DNA of 64,000 nt from Thermatribacter velox (GTDB taxonomy: Bacteria > Atribacterota > Atribacteria > Atribacterales > Thermatribacteraceae), in assembly GCF_038396615.1 (NCBI RefSeq), contig NZ_CP121689.1:552001-616000 (forward strand), in the 5' to 3' direction. The position numbers were made by a program, and so were the translations under genes. The stretch's first letter is position 1; every line of letters begins with the position of its first letter. Below, one piece after another: positions 33,980 to 46,800 of this stretch. The notes under the pieces were generated by a model that was given only the letters and a program-made list of their open reading frames with translations, ran no database searches and was not told where the DNA came from.

Positions 33980-35007
33980 AGACCTTTCTGCAAGTGCATC
34001 CTGAAAGAAGTAGCAAGTATGGATATTTGATAGGTAGAGTTCGGGTTCTTGAAAGGAGCCTTTTGAACTACAGAGTGCTGGATTCTATGCTTAAGGCAGA
34101 ATCTTTGGAACAAGCAATCAGAGCAGTTCAGGAAGTACCTTATCTTGGGGAAAAATTCCAGGCATTGAGCTATAAATTGGAGGATCTCAATCAAGCACTT
34201 AATGAGCATCATCTTTGGGTAGTGAACGAAATAGCATCTCACAAGCTTGGTAAAGACCTGGCACAGTTTTTCGTGATGCAATTCAATTTTCTGGGTTTGA
34301 AGTTGCAGCTCAAGGCTTTTTTGGCCAGAAAAAACCTGGAAAAACCTCCAATAGGTACACTCCAATGGTCAAGGATTCTGCGTTTTATGAGTGGTGAAAG
34401 CGGAGAGTTTGTTCCAGAACCTTACCGTTTAGCCATTCAGGAAGCGATGGCTGCCTATGAAGAGCATTCTAACATCCAGGCTGTCGAGCTGGTTATGGAT
34501 AGATTTTACCTGGCTGAATTGTTGAAGCTGTACAGCGAATCCAGCAGTCGGGCTATTCGTAACTGGTATCTGGCTTACGTGGTGTTGAGCCTTCTGCAGG
34601 CTGCCTTACGGTTGCGCCTCCAACAGAGAAAGCTTGATTTGGCGATGAAAATTTTTCTGGAGAACCCATTTTTGAAAAGTTCTGATTTCACGATACTGAT
34701 AACTGGTTCTGCTGAAAAAGTTCTGGAAGTTTTTGCTTCTTTGGGTTTAGCTTTTCTCCTACCTGAAGAGGGTTCATACCGCGAGGATCCCGCGTTTTTA
34801 GCAGACATAGAAAGGAACATAGATAACTATCTTTTGCAACATTTAAAGCCATACCGTATTGTTGCTACTGGGCCTGAACCCATTCTCGGGTTTCTCTTTG
34901 CTAAAGCTCTGGATATCAAAAATTTACGTATTGTTTTACAAGGGAAGTACTTTGGACTGCCCGAGAATGTATTACGTCAAAAGATTCGGGAGTGCTACTA
35001 TGAGTAA
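33976..35007 (+). CDS. atpC: V/A-type ATPase subunit C
   Basis: 343 residues, mostly helical, matching the funnel-shaped subunit C/AC39 that sits between the central shaft and the membrane ring. Family hallmarks are YGYLIGRVRVLERSLL at the start, NWYLAYVVLSLLQAALRLR in the middle and PILGFLFAKALDIKNLRIVL near the end. It overlaps subunit E by 4 bases and subunit F by 8 bases, so the subunits are coupled. Confidence 0.92.
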   Translation: MKTFLQVHPERSSKYGYLIGRVRVLERSLLNYRVLDSMLKAESLEQAIRAVQEVPYLGEKFQALSYKLEDLNQALNEHHLWVVNEIASHKLGKDLAQFFVMQFNFLGLKLQLKAFLARKNLEKPPIGTLQWSRILRFMSGESGEFVPEPYRLAIQEAMAAYEEHSNIQAVELVMDRFYLAELLKLYSESSSRAIRNWYLAYVVLSLLQAALRLRLQQRKLDLAMKIFLENPFLKSSDFTILITGSAEKVLEVFASLGLAFLLPEEGSYREDPAFLADIERNIDNYLLQHLKPYRIVATGPEPILGFLFAKALDIKNLRIVLQGKYFGLPENVLRQKIRECYYE

Positions 35008-35329
35008 GGTAAAGCTTGCTTTTGTGGGTGGAGAAGAAAATACCCTCTGTTTTCGAGGCATGGGTTTTGATGTTTTTGCAGTGAAGGAAGATGCAGAGTT
35101 GCGAGAGATGCTTCAAGAGATACGAAGTGCTAATTACGCTGTTATTTTTACTGAGTGGCGTTTTTATCCAGTTTTGAAAGCTTTTTTTGAAGATTTGCGT
35201 TCTGAAGCCTTGCCAGTAATTTGCCCCATTCCTACTAAAAAGGCGGAGATTGGAAAAGGCGGGGATACTATTAGAAAACTGGTAGAACTTGCTATTGGAA
35301 GCAATATTCTGCTTCAGGGAGAGGAATGA
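35000..35329 (+). CDS. atpF: V/A-type ATPase subunit F
   Basis: 109 residues from the ATG at 35000. Small Rossmann-like subunit of the central shaft: [21 protein letters not shown] at the N-terminus and [29 protein letters not shown] at the C-terminus are typical. It overlaps both subunit C and subunit A. Confidence 0.92.
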   Translation: MSKVKLAFVGGEENTLCFRGMGFDVFAVKEDAELREMLQEIRSANYAVIFTEWRFYPVLKAFFEDLRSEALPVICPIPTKKAEIGKGGDTIRKLVELAIGSNILLQGEE

Positions 35330-37122
35330 TGATGGAGTTGAAAAATCAAAAAGCGGGACGTGTATTTAGTGTTAATGGGCCAGTGGTGATTGCTGAAGAC
35401 CTTCATGGAGCTAAAATGTACGACATGGTCAAAGTTGGCGAAAAGGGCCTTTTTGGAGAAATTATCGGAGTTGAAGGGAATAGGGTAACCATTCAGGTCT
35501 ATGAGGAAACTGCAGGTATCCGGCCTGGAGAGCCGGTGGTGAGCACTTATGAGCCACTAAGTGTTGAACTTGGTCCGGGACTCGTGGGGTGTATCTTTGA
35601 TGGAACACAACGCCCTCTGGAGCTGATACGAGAAAGCTCTGGAGACTTTATTGCTCGAGGTGTAGAACTTCCTGCTCTCAGACGGGATAGAAAGTGGGAA
35701 TTTAAACCGCTGGTTAAAGAGGGTAGCGAAGTGCAACCTGGAGATATTCTTGGGGAAGTACAGGAAACTACGACCATTAAGCATCGTATTATGGTTCCTC
35801 CTGGCATCGAAGGGAGAGTTGTAGAAATAAAAGAAGGGGCGTTTACCGTTGAAGAAGTTATTGCAGTTGTTGAGGATAAAGACGGCAAAAGTCGAGAAAT
35901 TAAGATGCTGCAGAGGTGGCCAGTTAGGACTCCTCGCCCTTACCGCAAAAAGTTGCCACTTGATGAGCCTCTGTTGACTGGCCAGCGGGTTATAGATACT
36001 TTCTTTCCCATCGCGAAGGGAGGAGTAGCCTGCATTCCGGGGCCCTTCGGTAGTGGTAAGACGGTGGTGCAGCATCAGCTTGCCAAGTGGTCTAACGCTG
36101 ACCTGGTCGTTTTTATAGGTTGCGGCGAACGGGGTAACGAAATGACAGACGTTCTGATGGAGTTTCCCGAACTCATTGACCCCTACACCGGCGAACCCCT
36201 TATGAAAAGAACAGTTTTAATAGCTAATACTTCTAACATGCCGGTTGCAGCGCGAGAGGCTTCAGTGTATACAGGGATAACCATTGCTGAATACTATCGG
36301 GATATGGGGTATAGCGTTGCTCTGATGGCTGACTCCACGTCACGTTGGGCTGAAGCAATGCGTGAGATTTCCGGCCGCCTCGAGGAAATGCCTGGTGAAG
36401 AAGGTTTCCCGGCCTATTTAGGTACAAGAATCGCCAGCTTTTATGAGCGGGCAGGTAAAGTTCAATGTTTGGGTAGCGAGGGCCGTTCTGGCTCTTTAAG
36501 CGTTATTGGTGCCGTTTCTCCTCCGGGAGGAGACCTTTCTGAGCCGGTTACCCAAAATACTTTGCGAGTGGTGCAGGTCTTCTGGGGACTTGAAGACCGT
36601 CTGGCGTATCGTCGTCATTTCCCGGCCATTAACTGGTTGATTAGTTATTCTCTTTATTTGCAGCACCTTGAAGAGTACTGGAAAAGAGAAGTAGCTGCTG
36701 ACTTTTCGAGCAAGCGGGCGGAAGCCATGCGGATTTTGCAGCAGGAAGCCGAGCTGGAAGAAATCGTGCGTCTGGTTGGTGTGGAATCGCTGTCCTCGCG
36801 GGAAAGATTTATTCTTGAAATAGCACGCTCCATTCGCGAGGACTTTCTCCAGCAAAATGCTTTTCAGGAAATCGATACCTATACTTCGTTGAAGAAGCAG
36901 TACCTCATGTTGAGTACCATTTTAGTTTATTATCAAGAAGGGATGCAGGCAATTGAGCAGGGACTGCCATTGAAAGAACTGCTGGCTATCCCAGCTCGTG
37001 AGAGAATTGGAAGAATGAAATATGTTCCTGAAGAGGAGCTGGAAAAAATAGAACAACTTGCCGAGGAAATCCGGAATCAAATTCGAGAAAAACTGCGGGG
37101 CGAGGTTGAAAGCAATGTATAA
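35326..37122 (+). CDS. atpA: V/A-type ATPase catalytic subunit A
   Basis: 598 residues. Three ATGs in a row (35326, 35329, 35332) could each be the start. It has the long non-homologous region typical of V/A catalytic subunits (about residues 115-185), the Walker A loop [18 protein letters not shown] near residue 235, the catalytic [13 protein letters not shown] and Walker B region [31 protein letters not shown]. Together with subunit B it makes the ATP-binding hexamer. Confidence 0.97.
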   Translation: MMMELKNQKAGRVFSVNGPVVIAEDLHGAKMYDMVKVGEKGLFGEIIGVEGNRVTIQVYEETAGIRPGEPVVSTYEPLSVELGPGLVGCIFDGTQRPLELIRESSGDFIARGVELPALRRDRKWEFKPLVKEGSEVQPGDILGEVQETTTIKHRIMVPPGIEGRVVEIKEGAFTVEEVIAVVEDKDGKSREIKMLQRWPVRTPRPYRKKLPLDEPLLTGQRVIDTFFPIAKGGVACIPGPFGSGKTVVQHQLAKWSNADLVVFIGCGERGNEMTDVLMEFPELIDPYTGEPLMKRTVLIANTSNMPVAAREASVYTGITIAEYYRDMGYSVALMADSTSRWAEAMREISGRLEEMPGEEGFPAYLGTRIASFYERAGKVQCLGSEGRSGSLSVIGAVSPPGGDLSEPVTQNTLRVVQVFWGLEDRLAYRRHFPAINWLISYSLYLQHLEEYWKREVAADFSSKRAEAMRILQQEAELEEIVRLVGVESLSSRERFILEIARSIREDFLQQNAFQEIDTYTSLKKQYLMLSTILVYYQEGMQAIEQGLPLKELLAIPARERIGRMKYVPEEELEKIEQLAEEIRNQIREKLRGEVESNV

Positions 37123-38509
37123 AGAGTTTACCACTGTTTCCGAAATTCATGGGCCTTTGCTGGTGGTTGAGGAAGTTCAGGATGCTCGTTACATGGAAAT
37201 TGTGGAGATAGAGCTTCAAGATGGTTCCCTCAAGAGAGGTCAGGTTTTAATGACCAGTGCGGGTAGAGCGCTGGTGCAGGTTTTTGAGGGAACGGAGGGC
37301 ATTGGGGTTGGCCAAACCAGGGTACGTTTCCTGGGGAGGATTATGGAGTTACCAGTTTCCGGGGATATTTTGGGTAGAATATTCAGCGGTTCTGGTGTTC
37401 CTATAGATGGTGGTCCTCCGATAGTTCCCGATGCCCGGATGGACATTAATGGTAATCCCATCAATCCAGTAGCGCGCGATTATCCCATCGATTTTATCCA
37501 GACTGGTATTTCTGCCATTGATGGTCTTAATACCCTGGTCAGGGGCCAGAAACTACCAATATTTTCTGGGTCAGGGCTACCTCATGCTCGTCTTGCGGCA
37601 CAGATAGCTCGACAGGCAAAAGTGCTGGGAGAAGAAGAAAAGTTTGCCGTGGTATTTGGAGCTTTGGGTATCACCTTTGAGGAGGCGAATTATTTCATAT
37701 CTGAGCTGAGAAACACGGGTGCCATAGAACGCTCGGTGCTTTTTGTAAACCTGGCTAACGACCCCGCTATAGAAAGGATAATCACCCCCCGAATGGCTTT
37801 GACTGCTGCCGAGTTTCTGGCCTTTGAAATGGACATGCAGGTTTTGGTTGTGCTTACTGACATGACTAACTATTGTGAAGCATTGCGCGAAGTTTCGGCA
37901 GCACGAAGAGAGGTACCTGGCCGTAGAGGCTATCCAGGCTATCTTTACACCGACCTTGCTACCATGTATGAACGGGCTGGAAGAATAAGGGGTAAAAAGG
38001 GTTCTATTACCCAAATTCCGATTTTGACCATGCCCGAAGATGATAAAACGCATCCTATACCTGACCTTACTGGATACATTACCGAAGGGCAAATCATTCT
38101 TAGCAGGCAACTTCACCGTAGGGGTATTTATCCGCCCATTGATGTTTTACCCTCTCTTTCTCGCTTGCGAGACAAAGGCATCGGTGTTGGTAAGACCCGG
38201 GAAGACCATGCGGATGTGGCCAACCAGTTGTTTGCTGCCTATGCCAGAGGTAGAGAGGCTGCGGAATTGGCAGCGATTCTTGGAGAAAGCTCGCTTACCG
38301 ACTTGGACCGTTTGTATATGAAATTTGCGGATGCTTTTGAGGACCGTTTTGTTCGACAGGGGGAATACGAGAACAGAAGCATAGAACAGACTCTTGAGAT
38401 TGGATGGGATCTCCTGCGGATGCTTCCAAGGGAGGAATTGAAGCGTATCAGAGATGCCTATCTTGACAAGTTTTATGGAAAGAAAGTTTCTGAGAGCGAA
38501 GGTGCATAA
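37115..38509 (+). CDS. atpB: V/A-type ATPase regulatory subunit B
   Basis: 464 residues from the ATG at 37115, overlapping subunit A by 8 bases with GAGG upstream. It lacks a Walker A lysine loop ([19 protein letters not shown] takes its place), as expected for the non-catalytic subunit, and shows the family motifs [65 protein letters not shown] broken by no frameshift, and [10 protein letters not shown]. Product is cytoplasmic and part of the V1 head. Confidence 0.97.
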   Translation: MYKEFTTVSEIHGPLLVVEEVQDARYMEIVEIELQDGSLKRGQVLMTSAGRALVQVFEGTEGIGVGQTRVRFLGRIMELPVSGDILGRIFSGSGVPIDGGPPIVPDARMDINGNPINPVARDYPIDFIQTGISAIDGLNTLVRGQKLPIFSGSGLPHARLAAQIARQAKVLGEEEKFAVVFGALGITFEEANYFISELRNTGAIERSVLFVNLANDPAIERIITPRMALTAAEFLAFEMDMQVLVVLTDMTNYCEALREVSAARREVPGRRGYPGYLYTDLATMYERAGRIRGKKGSITQIPILTMPEDDKTHPIPDLTGYITEGQIILSRQLHRRGIYPPIDVLPSLSRLRDKGIGVGKTREDHADVANQLFAAYARGREAAELAAILGESSLTDLDRLYMKFADAFEDRFVRQGEYENRSIEQTLEIGWDLLRMLPREELKRIRDAYLDKFYGKKVSESEGA

Positions 38510-38512
38510 TCG

Positions 38513-39127
38513 ATGCGCTTGAATGTAAATCCGAACCGCATGGAATTGATGAAGTTGAGAAATAGACTTTCCATGGCGCGCAGGGGCCATAAGCTGTTGA
38601 AAGATAAACTGGAAGCCTTGATTCAGGATTTTGTGAAAATAGTTAGGGAAAACAGCACCCTCCGCCAACAGATTGAAGCAGAGATTGTGAAAGCTTTCGA
38701 GGCACAAAACAAAGCTGCTTTGATGCTTCGTTCTGAGGATAAGGAGCTCATCACTGTTTTTCCCCAGCAGAGACTGGAGCTGGAGATGGAAGTGCGCTTT
38801 ATAACTGGAGTGAGAGTTCCGCATTTTGAGGTGCGTGTGGAGGGCGACCCCTACACTTACAGCGTGATTCACACTCCAGCCGAGGTTGATGAAGCCTTTG
38901 GTTCCTTCTTCAAGGTTCTGCCTTTGATGATTCGCCTTGCGGAAGCTGAAAAGGCTATTGAGCTCCTGGCTGTTGAAATAGAGAAAACCCGGAGGCGAGT
39001 TAACGCTCTGGAATATGTGTTAATTCCCAATTTGGAGGAAACGATTAAGTATATAACTCTCAAGCTTGATGAGCTGGCTCGCTCCTCCCTGACCAGTATT
39101 ATGAGGATAAAAGGGTCGTTGCGTTAG
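38513..39127 (+). CDS. atpD: V/A-type ATPase central-shaft subunit D
   Basis: 204 residues, a long antiparallel coiled coil: MRLNVNPNRMELMKLRNRL at the start and RRRVNALEYVLIPNLEETI near the end are the family signatures. It is the rotor shaft that turns inside the A/B head. Last of the ATPase genes; the metallophosphoesterase start codon follows its stop without a gap. Confidence 0.94.
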   Translation: MRLNVNPNRMELMKLRNRLSMARRGHKLLKDKLEALIQDFVKIVRENSTLRQQIEAEIVKAFEAQNKAALMLRSEDKELITVFPQQRLELEMEVRFITGVRVPHFEVRVEGDPYTYSVIHTPAEVDEAFGSFFKVLPLMIRLAEAEKAIELLAVEIEKTRRRVNALEYVLIPNLEETIKYITLKLDELARSSLTSIMRIKGSLR

Positions 39128-39862
39128 TTGCGCATAGCGATACTTGCTGATATTCATGGAAATTTTGATGCGCTGCTGGCCATAGCCAGGTTTTTTGAAG
39201 ATGTTGATGCGGTATATGTTCTAGGAGATGTTATTGGCTATGGCCCACAACCTGCTGAGTGTTTAAATTGGCTTGTGGAAAGAAAAGCAAAAATACTGAT
39301 GGGCAACCACGAAGCCGCCTGCACGGGTGTTCTTTCTCTTGAGTGGTTTAACCCTGTTGCGTATGAAGCACTCCTCTGGACCAGAAAAGTTCTGCCCACT
39401 AAGGCTTTGGAATTGATACAATCCTTCCCACTTCGTGAAGTTCTGACAGAAGCAGTCCTGGGGGTTCATGGCACACTCAGTGACCCGCTTGAAGAATACC
39501 TCACCGATTATCGGCAGGCATTGAGAGATTTCAAACGTTTCTCGTTCAAGGTCTGCTTTTTTGCTCACACCCACGTTGCCGAAGGTTATATTTGGAGTGG
39601 AGAGCAAGGAGTAGTTCGTAAGTTTTCCATGAAGGAAGGAGGGGTAATCGTTCTGGAAAAAGACAAGAGGTACTTTGTGAATTGTGGTAGCGTGGGACAA
39701 CCACGTGATGGCAATCCCAGAGCCTGCTTTGCAGTACTTGATACTCAAGAAGGGAAAATTTACGTAAGGCGAGTGGATTATCCTGTCGAGGAAACCGCTT
39801 CAAAAATTCTGGAGGCTGGGCTTCCTGCTGTTCTTGCTATGCGTCTTTTTCAGGGAAGATAA
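39128..39862 (+). CDS. Calcineurin-like metallophosphoesterase
   Basis: 244 residues, TTG start immediately after the subunit D stop, so it belongs to the ATPase transcript. Metal ligands follow the usual order: D8 and H10 (LADIHGN), LGDVIGYG, GNHEAACTG, FAHTHVAEGY, and the YfcE-like FVNCGSVGQPRDGNPRACF. Members include phosphodiesterases and diadenosine-tetraphosphate hydrolases; the substrate cannot be read. Placement between the ATPase and rpoB suggests only co-transcription, not function. Confidence 0.88.
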   Translation: MRIAILADIHGNFDALLAIARFFEDVDAVYVLGDVIGYGPQPAECLNWLVERKAKILMGNHEAACTGVLSLEWFNPVAYEALLWTRKVLPTKALELIQSFPLREVLTEAVLGVHGTLSDPLEEYLTDYRQALRDFKRFSFKVCFFAHTHVAEGYIWSGEQGVVRKFSMKEGGVIVLEKDKRYFVNCGSVGQPRDGNPRACFAVLDTQEGKIYVRRVDYPVEETASKILEAGLPAVLAMRLFQGR

Positions 39863-39904
39863 ATATTTGGTATTTTTTAGTTCCAAAAAATTTTTAAAAA
39901 TTTG

Positions 39905-39933
39905 TTGACACTCATTGACAAATCTTCTATAAT
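39905..39933 (+). promoter_or_regulatory. Perfect-consensus sigma-70-type promoter for rpoBC
   Basis: TTGACA (39905-39910) and TATAAT (39928-39933) match consensus in all twelve positions with the optimal 17-base spacer. A second TTGACA (39915-39920) is not suitably spaced. The predicted start near 39940 leaves a leader of about 130 bases before rpoB, with no clear L10-type structure recognised. The preceding stretch is AT-rich. Confidence 0.9.
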
Positions 39934-40072
39934 AAGCCCTTGCTTGTTCTGGTGCTGTGAAAAATGGGGAGTGTTGGGATTTTCTTCTTTAAAAGATTCC
40001 GTTAAGTTCTTATTTTAATCTTGCATGGCGTATACCCGATTTAAGCCTAATCCCTCAAAGGTGGTGTAATGG

Positions 40073-43000
40073 GTGAGCACAAAATATATCGATAGGCAAA
40101 GCTTTGCCAAGCTTCCCTCTTCTTTTCCTTTGCCTGACTTTGTAGAGATTCAGAAGGAATCTTTTCGGTGGTTTTTGCAAAAAGACGTGCCCCCAGAGCA
40201 AAGGAAAAAGCAGGGTTTACACGAGGTCTTTATGGAAATTTTTCCAGTCCAGGACTTCACAGGTAATCTGGTTCTTGAATACCTGGGTTACCGTGTGGAG
40301 GAGCCCCCTTATTCAGTAAGGGAGTGTAAGGAACGAGGTAGGACTTATGCTTCTCCTTTGTATGTGAGAATTCGCCTTATTGACCGTAGGACTGGCGAAA
40401 TCAAAGAGCAAGACGTATACATGGGAGACCTTCCCATCATGACAGAACGGGGAACTTTTGTTGTTAACGGGGCTGAAAGAGTTGTGGTAACTCAGTTGAT
40501 ACGTTCCCCGGGCATGTTTTTCTCTAAGGAGATAACCCAAACTGGCAAGGTAGAATATGGTTTTAAAATTATCCCTAACCGTGGTGCTTGGTTAGAGTTT
40601 GGTGTTGACCCTGGAGACATAATTTTTGTCAGGGTTGATAAACGCCGAAAGATAAACGCTGTTACCTTGGTGCGGGCACTTGGCTTTAGTGATGACGAAG
40701 AAATTCTCGCTCTTTTTGACTATCATCCTTTTATTCGCAGAACTCTGGAGAGGGATAGCACCGAAAATACCAAAGAAGCAGTTGTAGATATTTTCAGGAG
40801 ATTGCGGCCCAGTGAGCCACCTACTGAGGAAAATACGCGCAACTTTATAAAATATCTGTTTTTTGATCCTCGTCACTATGATTTGGGAGAAGTAGGAAGA
40901 TACAAAATCAATAATAAGCTGAAACTTGAAGAACGACTGGTTGGAGTTGAAGAGTTAGCAGTGGCGGAAGATGTAATTCTGGACCTTGAGGAACACAAGG
41001 TTATTCGGGATTTTAATCTCATTGCTGACGCTTATGATAAGGAGCGTTTTCAAGTCGTAGCTCGGGTGGGTGACCGTGTAGATCGGGAGCTCGCCCAGAA
41101 GCTGGAGAAGCTTAACCTTGAATACCCCATTGAGTATGTAAAAATTTTCAACGAAGAAGGTTTGCCAGTTAAAGTCTATATAGAGCGGGATTTTACTGAA
41201 GAAACGCTTTCTGAAGAGCTTGAAGGCAGAATACTTAGCAAAGACGTCATTGATATGGAAACGGGGGAAGTCTTCTTAAAAGCCGGAGAGGAACTCACCA
41301 TAGAAAGCATTCATTATCTTATGCGAGCTGGAGTGGAAAAGGTTGTAGTGAAGAAAGGTAGGACACTTACTCCTCAGGACGTAGTAGGTGGCTTAAGATA
41401 TCTGCTTAACCTTATAGACGGCATAGGATACGACGATGACATTGACCATCTGGGCAACCGGCGAGCCCGTCCAGTGGGAGAGCTTTTACAAAACCAGTTC
41501 CGCACTGGCTTGTTGAGGGTTGAAAAGGTTATTCGGGAGAGAATGACTATACAGACTGATTCTGAATCAATCACTCCTCAAAGCCTTATCAACATTCGCC
41601 CTGTGGTTGCTGCCATCCGGGAATTCTTTGGTAGTAACCCCTTATCCCAGTTTATGGACCAGGTAAACCCACTTTCCGAGCTAACTCATAAAAGGAGATT
41701 GAGCGCGCTTGGACCGGGTGGATTACAGCGAGACCGTGCGGGCTTTGAAGTTAGAGACGTGCATTATACTCACTATGGCAGAATGTGTCCCATTGAAACT
41801 CCTGAAGGACCCAACATTGGGTTGATTTCTTCTCTTTGTGTTTATGCTAAGGTCAACGAATTCGGTTTTCTGGAAACTCCTTATCGACGTGTGGTCAATG
41901 GTAAGGTTACTGATGAAGTGGTATATCTTTCTGCCGACGAGGAAGACAGGTATCATATTGCGCCTTGTGATGTGGAAGTCGATGCTGAGGGTCGTATTGT
42001 TGGGGAAAAAGCTGTGGTTCGCTTTCGGGGTAAAATTGTAGAAGTTCCTCGTGAGAAGGTTGAGTTTATGGATGTTTCGCCGCAGCAGATTATTAGTGCT
42101 TCAGCCTCCTTGATTCCTTTTCTGGAACACAACGATGCAAACCGAGCCTTAATGGGCACTAACATGCAGCGTCAGGCAGTTCCTCTTCTCAGAACTCAGC
42201 CTCCTTATGTTGGTACTGGTATGGAGTACAAAGTTGCCCAGGATTCAGGTGCTACAGTTGTGGCTCGCAACAGCGGCATAGTTAGAAAAGTGGATGCTTC
42301 AAAGATAGAAATAGAAACAGATTCAGGTTTGATGGACGTTTACTGGTTGGATAAATTTCAACGTTCCAATCAAAGCACCTGCATTAATCACAAGCCTTTG
42401 GTTCGAGTTGGTGACCGGGTGGAGGTAGGTCAGATAATTGCTGATGGTCCATGTACTTCAATGGGTGAAATTTCCCTGGGCAGAAATGTTTTGGTGGCTT
42501 TTATGCCCTGGGAAGGAGAAAACTTTGAAGACGCGATATTGATTAGTGAACGCTTGGTTAAGGAAGACATTTTTACTTCTATTCACATTGAAGAGTATGA
42601 AGTGGAAGCACGTGACACCAAACTGGGTCCTGAGGAAATCACCAGGGATATACCTAACTTGGGAGAAGAAGCGTTAAAAGATCTTGATGAAGAGGGAATT
42701 ATCCGCATTGGAGCTAATGTCAAGCCGGGCGATATTCTGGTTGGTAAAGTTACGCCCAAAGGAGAGACAGAACTAACTCCCGAAGAGCGTTTGTTGCGAG
42801 CTATTTTTGGCGAGAAAGCACGTGAAGTTCGCGACACTTCTTTGAGGGTTCCGCATGGAGAATATGGCAAGGTGATAGATGTTAAGGTGTTCTCTCGGGA
42901 AGCGGGAGACGAGCTGGCTCCTGGGGTCAATAAACTGGTTAAGGTTTATGTTGCTCAAAAGCGAAAAATCACTGTGGGAGATAAAATGGCTGGAAGACAC

Positions 43001-43798
43001 GGCAACAAAGGGGTCATTGCTCGCATTCTTCCTGAAGAGGACATGCCCTTCTTACCTGACGGGACGCCGGTGGATATAGTGTTAAATCCGCTTGGTGTGC
43101 CTTCGCGAATGAATATTGGTCAAATTCTGGAGACCCATCTGGGCTGGATTGCCAATCGGGAGAGAAAGTTTGTTGCCAGTCCTCCTTTTGATGGGGCCAA
43201 GGAGTGGGAAATTCTGGAAGCCCTGAATCAAAGCAAGGCTGTGACCAATACACCTCAGGAGCATTTGTTTGATACCAGAATTTCTCCCGATCTGGAAATC
43301 CTTCCTTATGCTAAAATTACCCTTTTTGATGGCAGAACTGGAGAACCCTTTGATAACGAAGTTACCGTTGGATATATATATATGATGAAACTTGCTCATT
43401 TAGTGGAAACCAAAATTCATGCTCGTTCTACGGGTCCTTATTCGCTGGTTACCCAGCAACCGCTGGGTGGGAAAGCGCAGTTTGGAGGACAGCGCTTTGG
43501 AGAAATGGAGGTGTGGGCTCTTGAGGGTTATGGAGCTGCTTATACCCTTCAAGAGATGCTTACCGTTAAGTCTGACGATATCATGGGAAGAGTCAAAGCC
43601 TACGAGGCTATTGTGAAGGGGCAGAACGTGCTCAAGCCTTCGGTGCCTGAATCATTTAAGGTTTTGGTCAAAGAACTGCAAAGTCTGGCTCTGGACGTGC
43701 GAGTTTATGATTCCAAAAAAAGAGAAATCTCTCTTGAAGAAATAGAAAATTCTGATGAGGATGCCCCTGCTCTGGGGGCAAATCTAAAATCTAAGTAA
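40073..43798 (+). CDS. rpoB: RNA polymerase beta subunit
   Basis: 1241 residues, GTG start with AAAGGTGGTG upstream. The rifampicin pocket (about 41635-41735) reads [20 protein letters not shown] and has the Asp, His and Ser of susceptible enzymes. A barrel-sandwich segment starts at residue 385 ([16 protein letters not shown]). Other family blocks are [44 protein letters not shown] and the C-terminal [20 protein letters not shown]. It forms the catalytic core with RpoC. rplKAJL, which usually precedes rpoB, is not here. Confidence 0.98.
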   Translation: MSTKYIDRQSFAKLPSSFPLPDFVEIQKESFRWFLQKDVPPEQRKKQGLHEVFMEIFPVQDFTGNLVLEYLGYRVEEPPYSVRECKERGRTYASPLYVRIRLIDRRTGEIKEQDVYMGDLPIMTERGTFVVNGAERVVVTQLIRSPGMFFSKEITQTGKVEYGFKIIPNRGAWLEFGVDPGDIIFVRVDKRRKINAVTLVRALGFSDDEEILALFDYHPFIRRTLERDSTENTKEAVVDIFRRLRPSEPPTEENTRNFIKYLFFDPRHYDLGEVGRYKINNKLKLEERLVGVEELAVAEDVILDLEEHKVIRDFNLIADAYDKERFQVVARVGDRVDRELAQKLEKLNLEYPIEYVKIFNEEGLPVKVYIERDFTEETLSEELEGRILSKDVIDMETGEVFLKAGEELTIESIHYLMRAGVEKVVVKKGRTLTPQDVVGGLRYLLNLIDGIGYDDDIDHLGNRRARPVGELLQNQFRTGLLRVEKVIRERMTIQTDSESITPQSLINIRPVVAAIREFFGSNPLSQFMDQVNPLSELTHKRRLSALGPGGLQRDRAGFEVRDVHYTHYGRMCPIETPEGPNIGLISSLCVYAKVNEFGFLETPYRRVVNGKVTDEVVYLSADEEDRYHIAPCDVEVDAEGRIVGEKAVVRFRGKIVEVPREKVEFMDVSPQQIISASASLIPFLEHNDANRALMGTNMQRQAVPLLRTQPPYVGTGMEYKVAQDSGATVVARNSGIVRKVDASKIEIETDSGLMDVYWLDKFQRSNQSTCINHKPLVRVGDRVEVGQIIADGPCTSMGEISLGRNVLVAFMPWEGENFEDAILISERLVKEDIFTSIHIEEYEVEARDTKLGPEEITRDIPNLGEEALKDLDEEGIIRIGANVKPGDILVGKVTPKGETELTPEERLLRAIFGEKAREVRDTSLRVPHGEYGKVIDVKVFSREAGDELAPGVNKLVKVYVAQKRKITVGDKMAGRHGNKGVIARILPEEDMPFLPDGTPVDIVLNPLGVPSRMNIGQILETHLGWIANRERKFVASPPFDGAKEWEILEALNQSKAVTNTPQEHLFDTRISPDLEILPYAKITLFDGRTGEPFDNEVTVGYIYMMKLAHLVETKIHARSTGPYSLVTQQPLGGKAQFGGQRFGEMEVWALEGYGAAYTLQEMLTVKSDDIMGRVKAYEAIVKGQNVLKPSVPESFKVLVKELQSLALDVRVYDSKKREISLEEIENSDEDAPALGANLKSK

Positions 43799-43823
43799 AA
43801 AGTGAACAAAGGAGGAAACTTTC

Positions 43824-46800
43824 TTGATAGACGTTAATGACCTGGGTGCGGTGAAAATTGCTCTGGCTTCTCCAGAGCAAATCCGTAAGTGGTCTCATGG
43901 AGAGGTTAAAAAACCGGAAACCATAAACTATCGAACTCTTAAGCCAGAAAAAGATGGTCTTTTCTGTGAAAAAATTTTTGGACCCACCAAGGACTGGGAA
44001 TGCTATTGCGGTAAATACAAAAGAATTCGCAACAAAGGTGTAGTCTGTGATCGCTGTGGTGTTGAAATTACTCGTTCAGTGGTGCGCAGGGAACGCCTGG
44101 GGCACATTGAACTGGCGGCTCCGGTTTCACACATCTGGTATTTTAAGAGTATTCCCAGTAAAATGGCTTTGCTTCTGGGTATTTTGCCCAAAAACCTGGA
44201 AAAGGTACTTTACTTTGCCTCAGGCAGAAAGACGGAGGATTGCTATAAAGTTATCAATCCCGGTTCTACCGACTTGAAAGAGGAGCAGATTATTCGCAAG
44301 ACCGAGTACGACATTTACCGCAAGTACGATTTTGATTTTGTTGCTGAGCCTGCTTACAGAATCACCGAGGTTCACGAATTGCCATTTTCAGTAGGCGACC
44401 GCCTCAACCTTAAAGAGTACACTCGTTACCGTTCCAAGTATAAGAATAGTTTTTCGGTAGAGGAGATAGATGAAGAGCATTTTGAAGTAGTTGACGTAAG
44501 AGCTTTTCCTTACCAAAGAGATGAAGTCCTTTCTGAATCCGAAGTGCAAAAGCTCAGGGAAACCTTTGGTAATCTTTTTGAAGAGACACCCCTTACTGAT
44601 ACAGTTGAGGAACCCTGTTATATCATCATTGACCCAGGTAAAACGGGTCTCAAAAAGGCTCAAATGATTTTGGAAACTGAAGCTAAGTTGCTTTCGAAAT
44701 ATGACCCTGATTTTAAAGCTGGAGTGGGAGCTGAAGCAGTCCGAGAAATTTTGAAGAGCATAGATGTTCATCAATTGGCGAGAGAACTGCGCAAGGAACT
44801 TAAAGAAGCTTCAGGGCAGAAAGCCAAGAAAATCATTAAGAGACTGGAAGTTGTTGAGGCTTTCTGTAAGTCGGGTAACAAGCCAGAATGGATGATTCTC
44901 GAAGTTATACCCGTTCTACCTCCAGATCTCCGGCCCATGGTACAGCTTGATGGTGGTCGCTTTGCCACTTCGGACCTCAATGACCTTTATCGTCGGGTGA
45001 TTAACCGCAATAATCGCTTAAAGCGATTACTGCAGTTGGGGGCTCCAGAGATCATTATCAAAAACGAAAAGAGAATGCTCCAGGAAGCAGTTGACGCTCT
45101 TTTTGATAATGGACGCCGAGGGAGAGCGGTTCTGGGCACAGGGAATCGACCGCTTAAATCCTTAAGCGATATGCTTAGGGGTAAAAAAGGTCGTTTTCGC
45201 CAAAACCTTCTGGGTAAGCGTGTGGACTATTCCGGACGCTCAGTAATTGTTTCTGGACCGCGTTTGCGATTTGACCAGTGCGGTCTTCCCAAGAAGATGG
45301 CCCTGGAACTTTTCAAGCCCTTTGTGATGAAAAAACTGGTGGACAAGGGTTATGCTCATAATATAAAGAGTGCCAAGCGCATGGTTGACAAAGCCAGGGA
45401 TGAAGTTTGGGAAGCTCTGGAAGAGGTTATCGCAGAACACCCGGTACTGCTTAACCGTGCTCCTACTTTGCATCGTTTGAGTATTCAGGCCTTCCAGCCA
45501 GTCCTGGTGGAGGGCAATGCTATTCAATTGCATCCTTTGGTTTGTCCTCCCTTTAATGCAGACTTTGACGGAGACCAGATGGCGGTCCATGTACCTCTTT
45601 CTCTTGAGGCTCAGGCTGAGGCCCAGATAATTATGCTTTCTTCGCATAATATCCTTTCACCTGCTAACGGTAATCCGGTAGCGGTACCTGGGCAGGATAT
45701 GGTTCTGGGTTGTTACTACATGACTTTGTTGAGTTCAAAGAACTATGAGAAGAAAAAAGCGTTTTTAACCATTGACGATGCCTTACTTGCTTATGATTTT
45801 GGGAAAGTGGACCTTCATGAACCCATCAGGATTAAAGAAGTCACCCAGAAGCATCCGGAGGTAGAGTTTACCACTGTAGGTAGAGTCATTTTTAATCAGT
45901 TATTACCCGAAGGGATGCCTTACTATAATGAACCAGTAACCAAAAAGAAGCTTTTAGAGATAATTAGTCTTTGTTACCGGAAATTTGGCAATCAGGTTAC
46001 GGTAGAAATGTTAGACCGCATTAAGGAAACCGGCTTTCACTATGCCACTCGTTCTGGTTCAACTATTGGAGTGCTGGACCTTGAAGTACCTTCTCAGAAA
46101 GCCGAGATTATCGAAGAGGCAACGAGAAAAGTAGCAGAAATCAACGAACACTATAGTGAGGGTTTAATTACTTCAGAAGAAAGAGAGCAGAAGGTTATTG
46201 ATGTTTGGACTGAAGCTTCAAACAAGATTGCCGATGCCATACTTCGCAATCTGGATGATTTCAACCCTGTTAACATGATGGCTACCTCAGGAGCCAGAGG
46301 CAGCATCCGCCAGGTTAGTCAGCTTGCGGGAATGCGAGGTCTCATGGCAGATCCCTCTGGTAGAATTATTGACTATCCCATCAAGGCTAACTTCCGGGAA
46401 GGCTTGAGTGTTCTCGAGTACTTTATTTCCACCCATGGCGCAAGGAAAGGACTTGCTGATACTGCCTTGAGAACTGCAAAATCTGGTTACTTAACCCGTC
46501 GCTTGGTCGATGTAGCTCAAGATGTTATCGTCAGAGAGTACGACTGTGGTGTGGATGATGGTATCCTGGTCACAGATCTGTTGGATGAAAATAAAAACGT
46601 GGTTGAGTCTTTTGAAGAGCGCGTTCTGGGAAGAACAGCATTGCGAGATATTCAAGACCCTGAGAACGGAGAGATCATTGTCAGAGCTGGTGAAGAAATC
46701 AATGAAGATGCCATTGCCAGAATGAAAGAGAAGGGCATCAGAGAAGCTTGGGTACGTTCGGTTCTTACCTGTAAAACTCGCTATGGCGTTTGCGCTAAGT

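Noticed and set aside
39863-39904. Terminator after the metallophosphoesterase
   Set aside because: The A/T-rich stretch can pair only weakly (T-run with A-run) and lacks a G/C stem.
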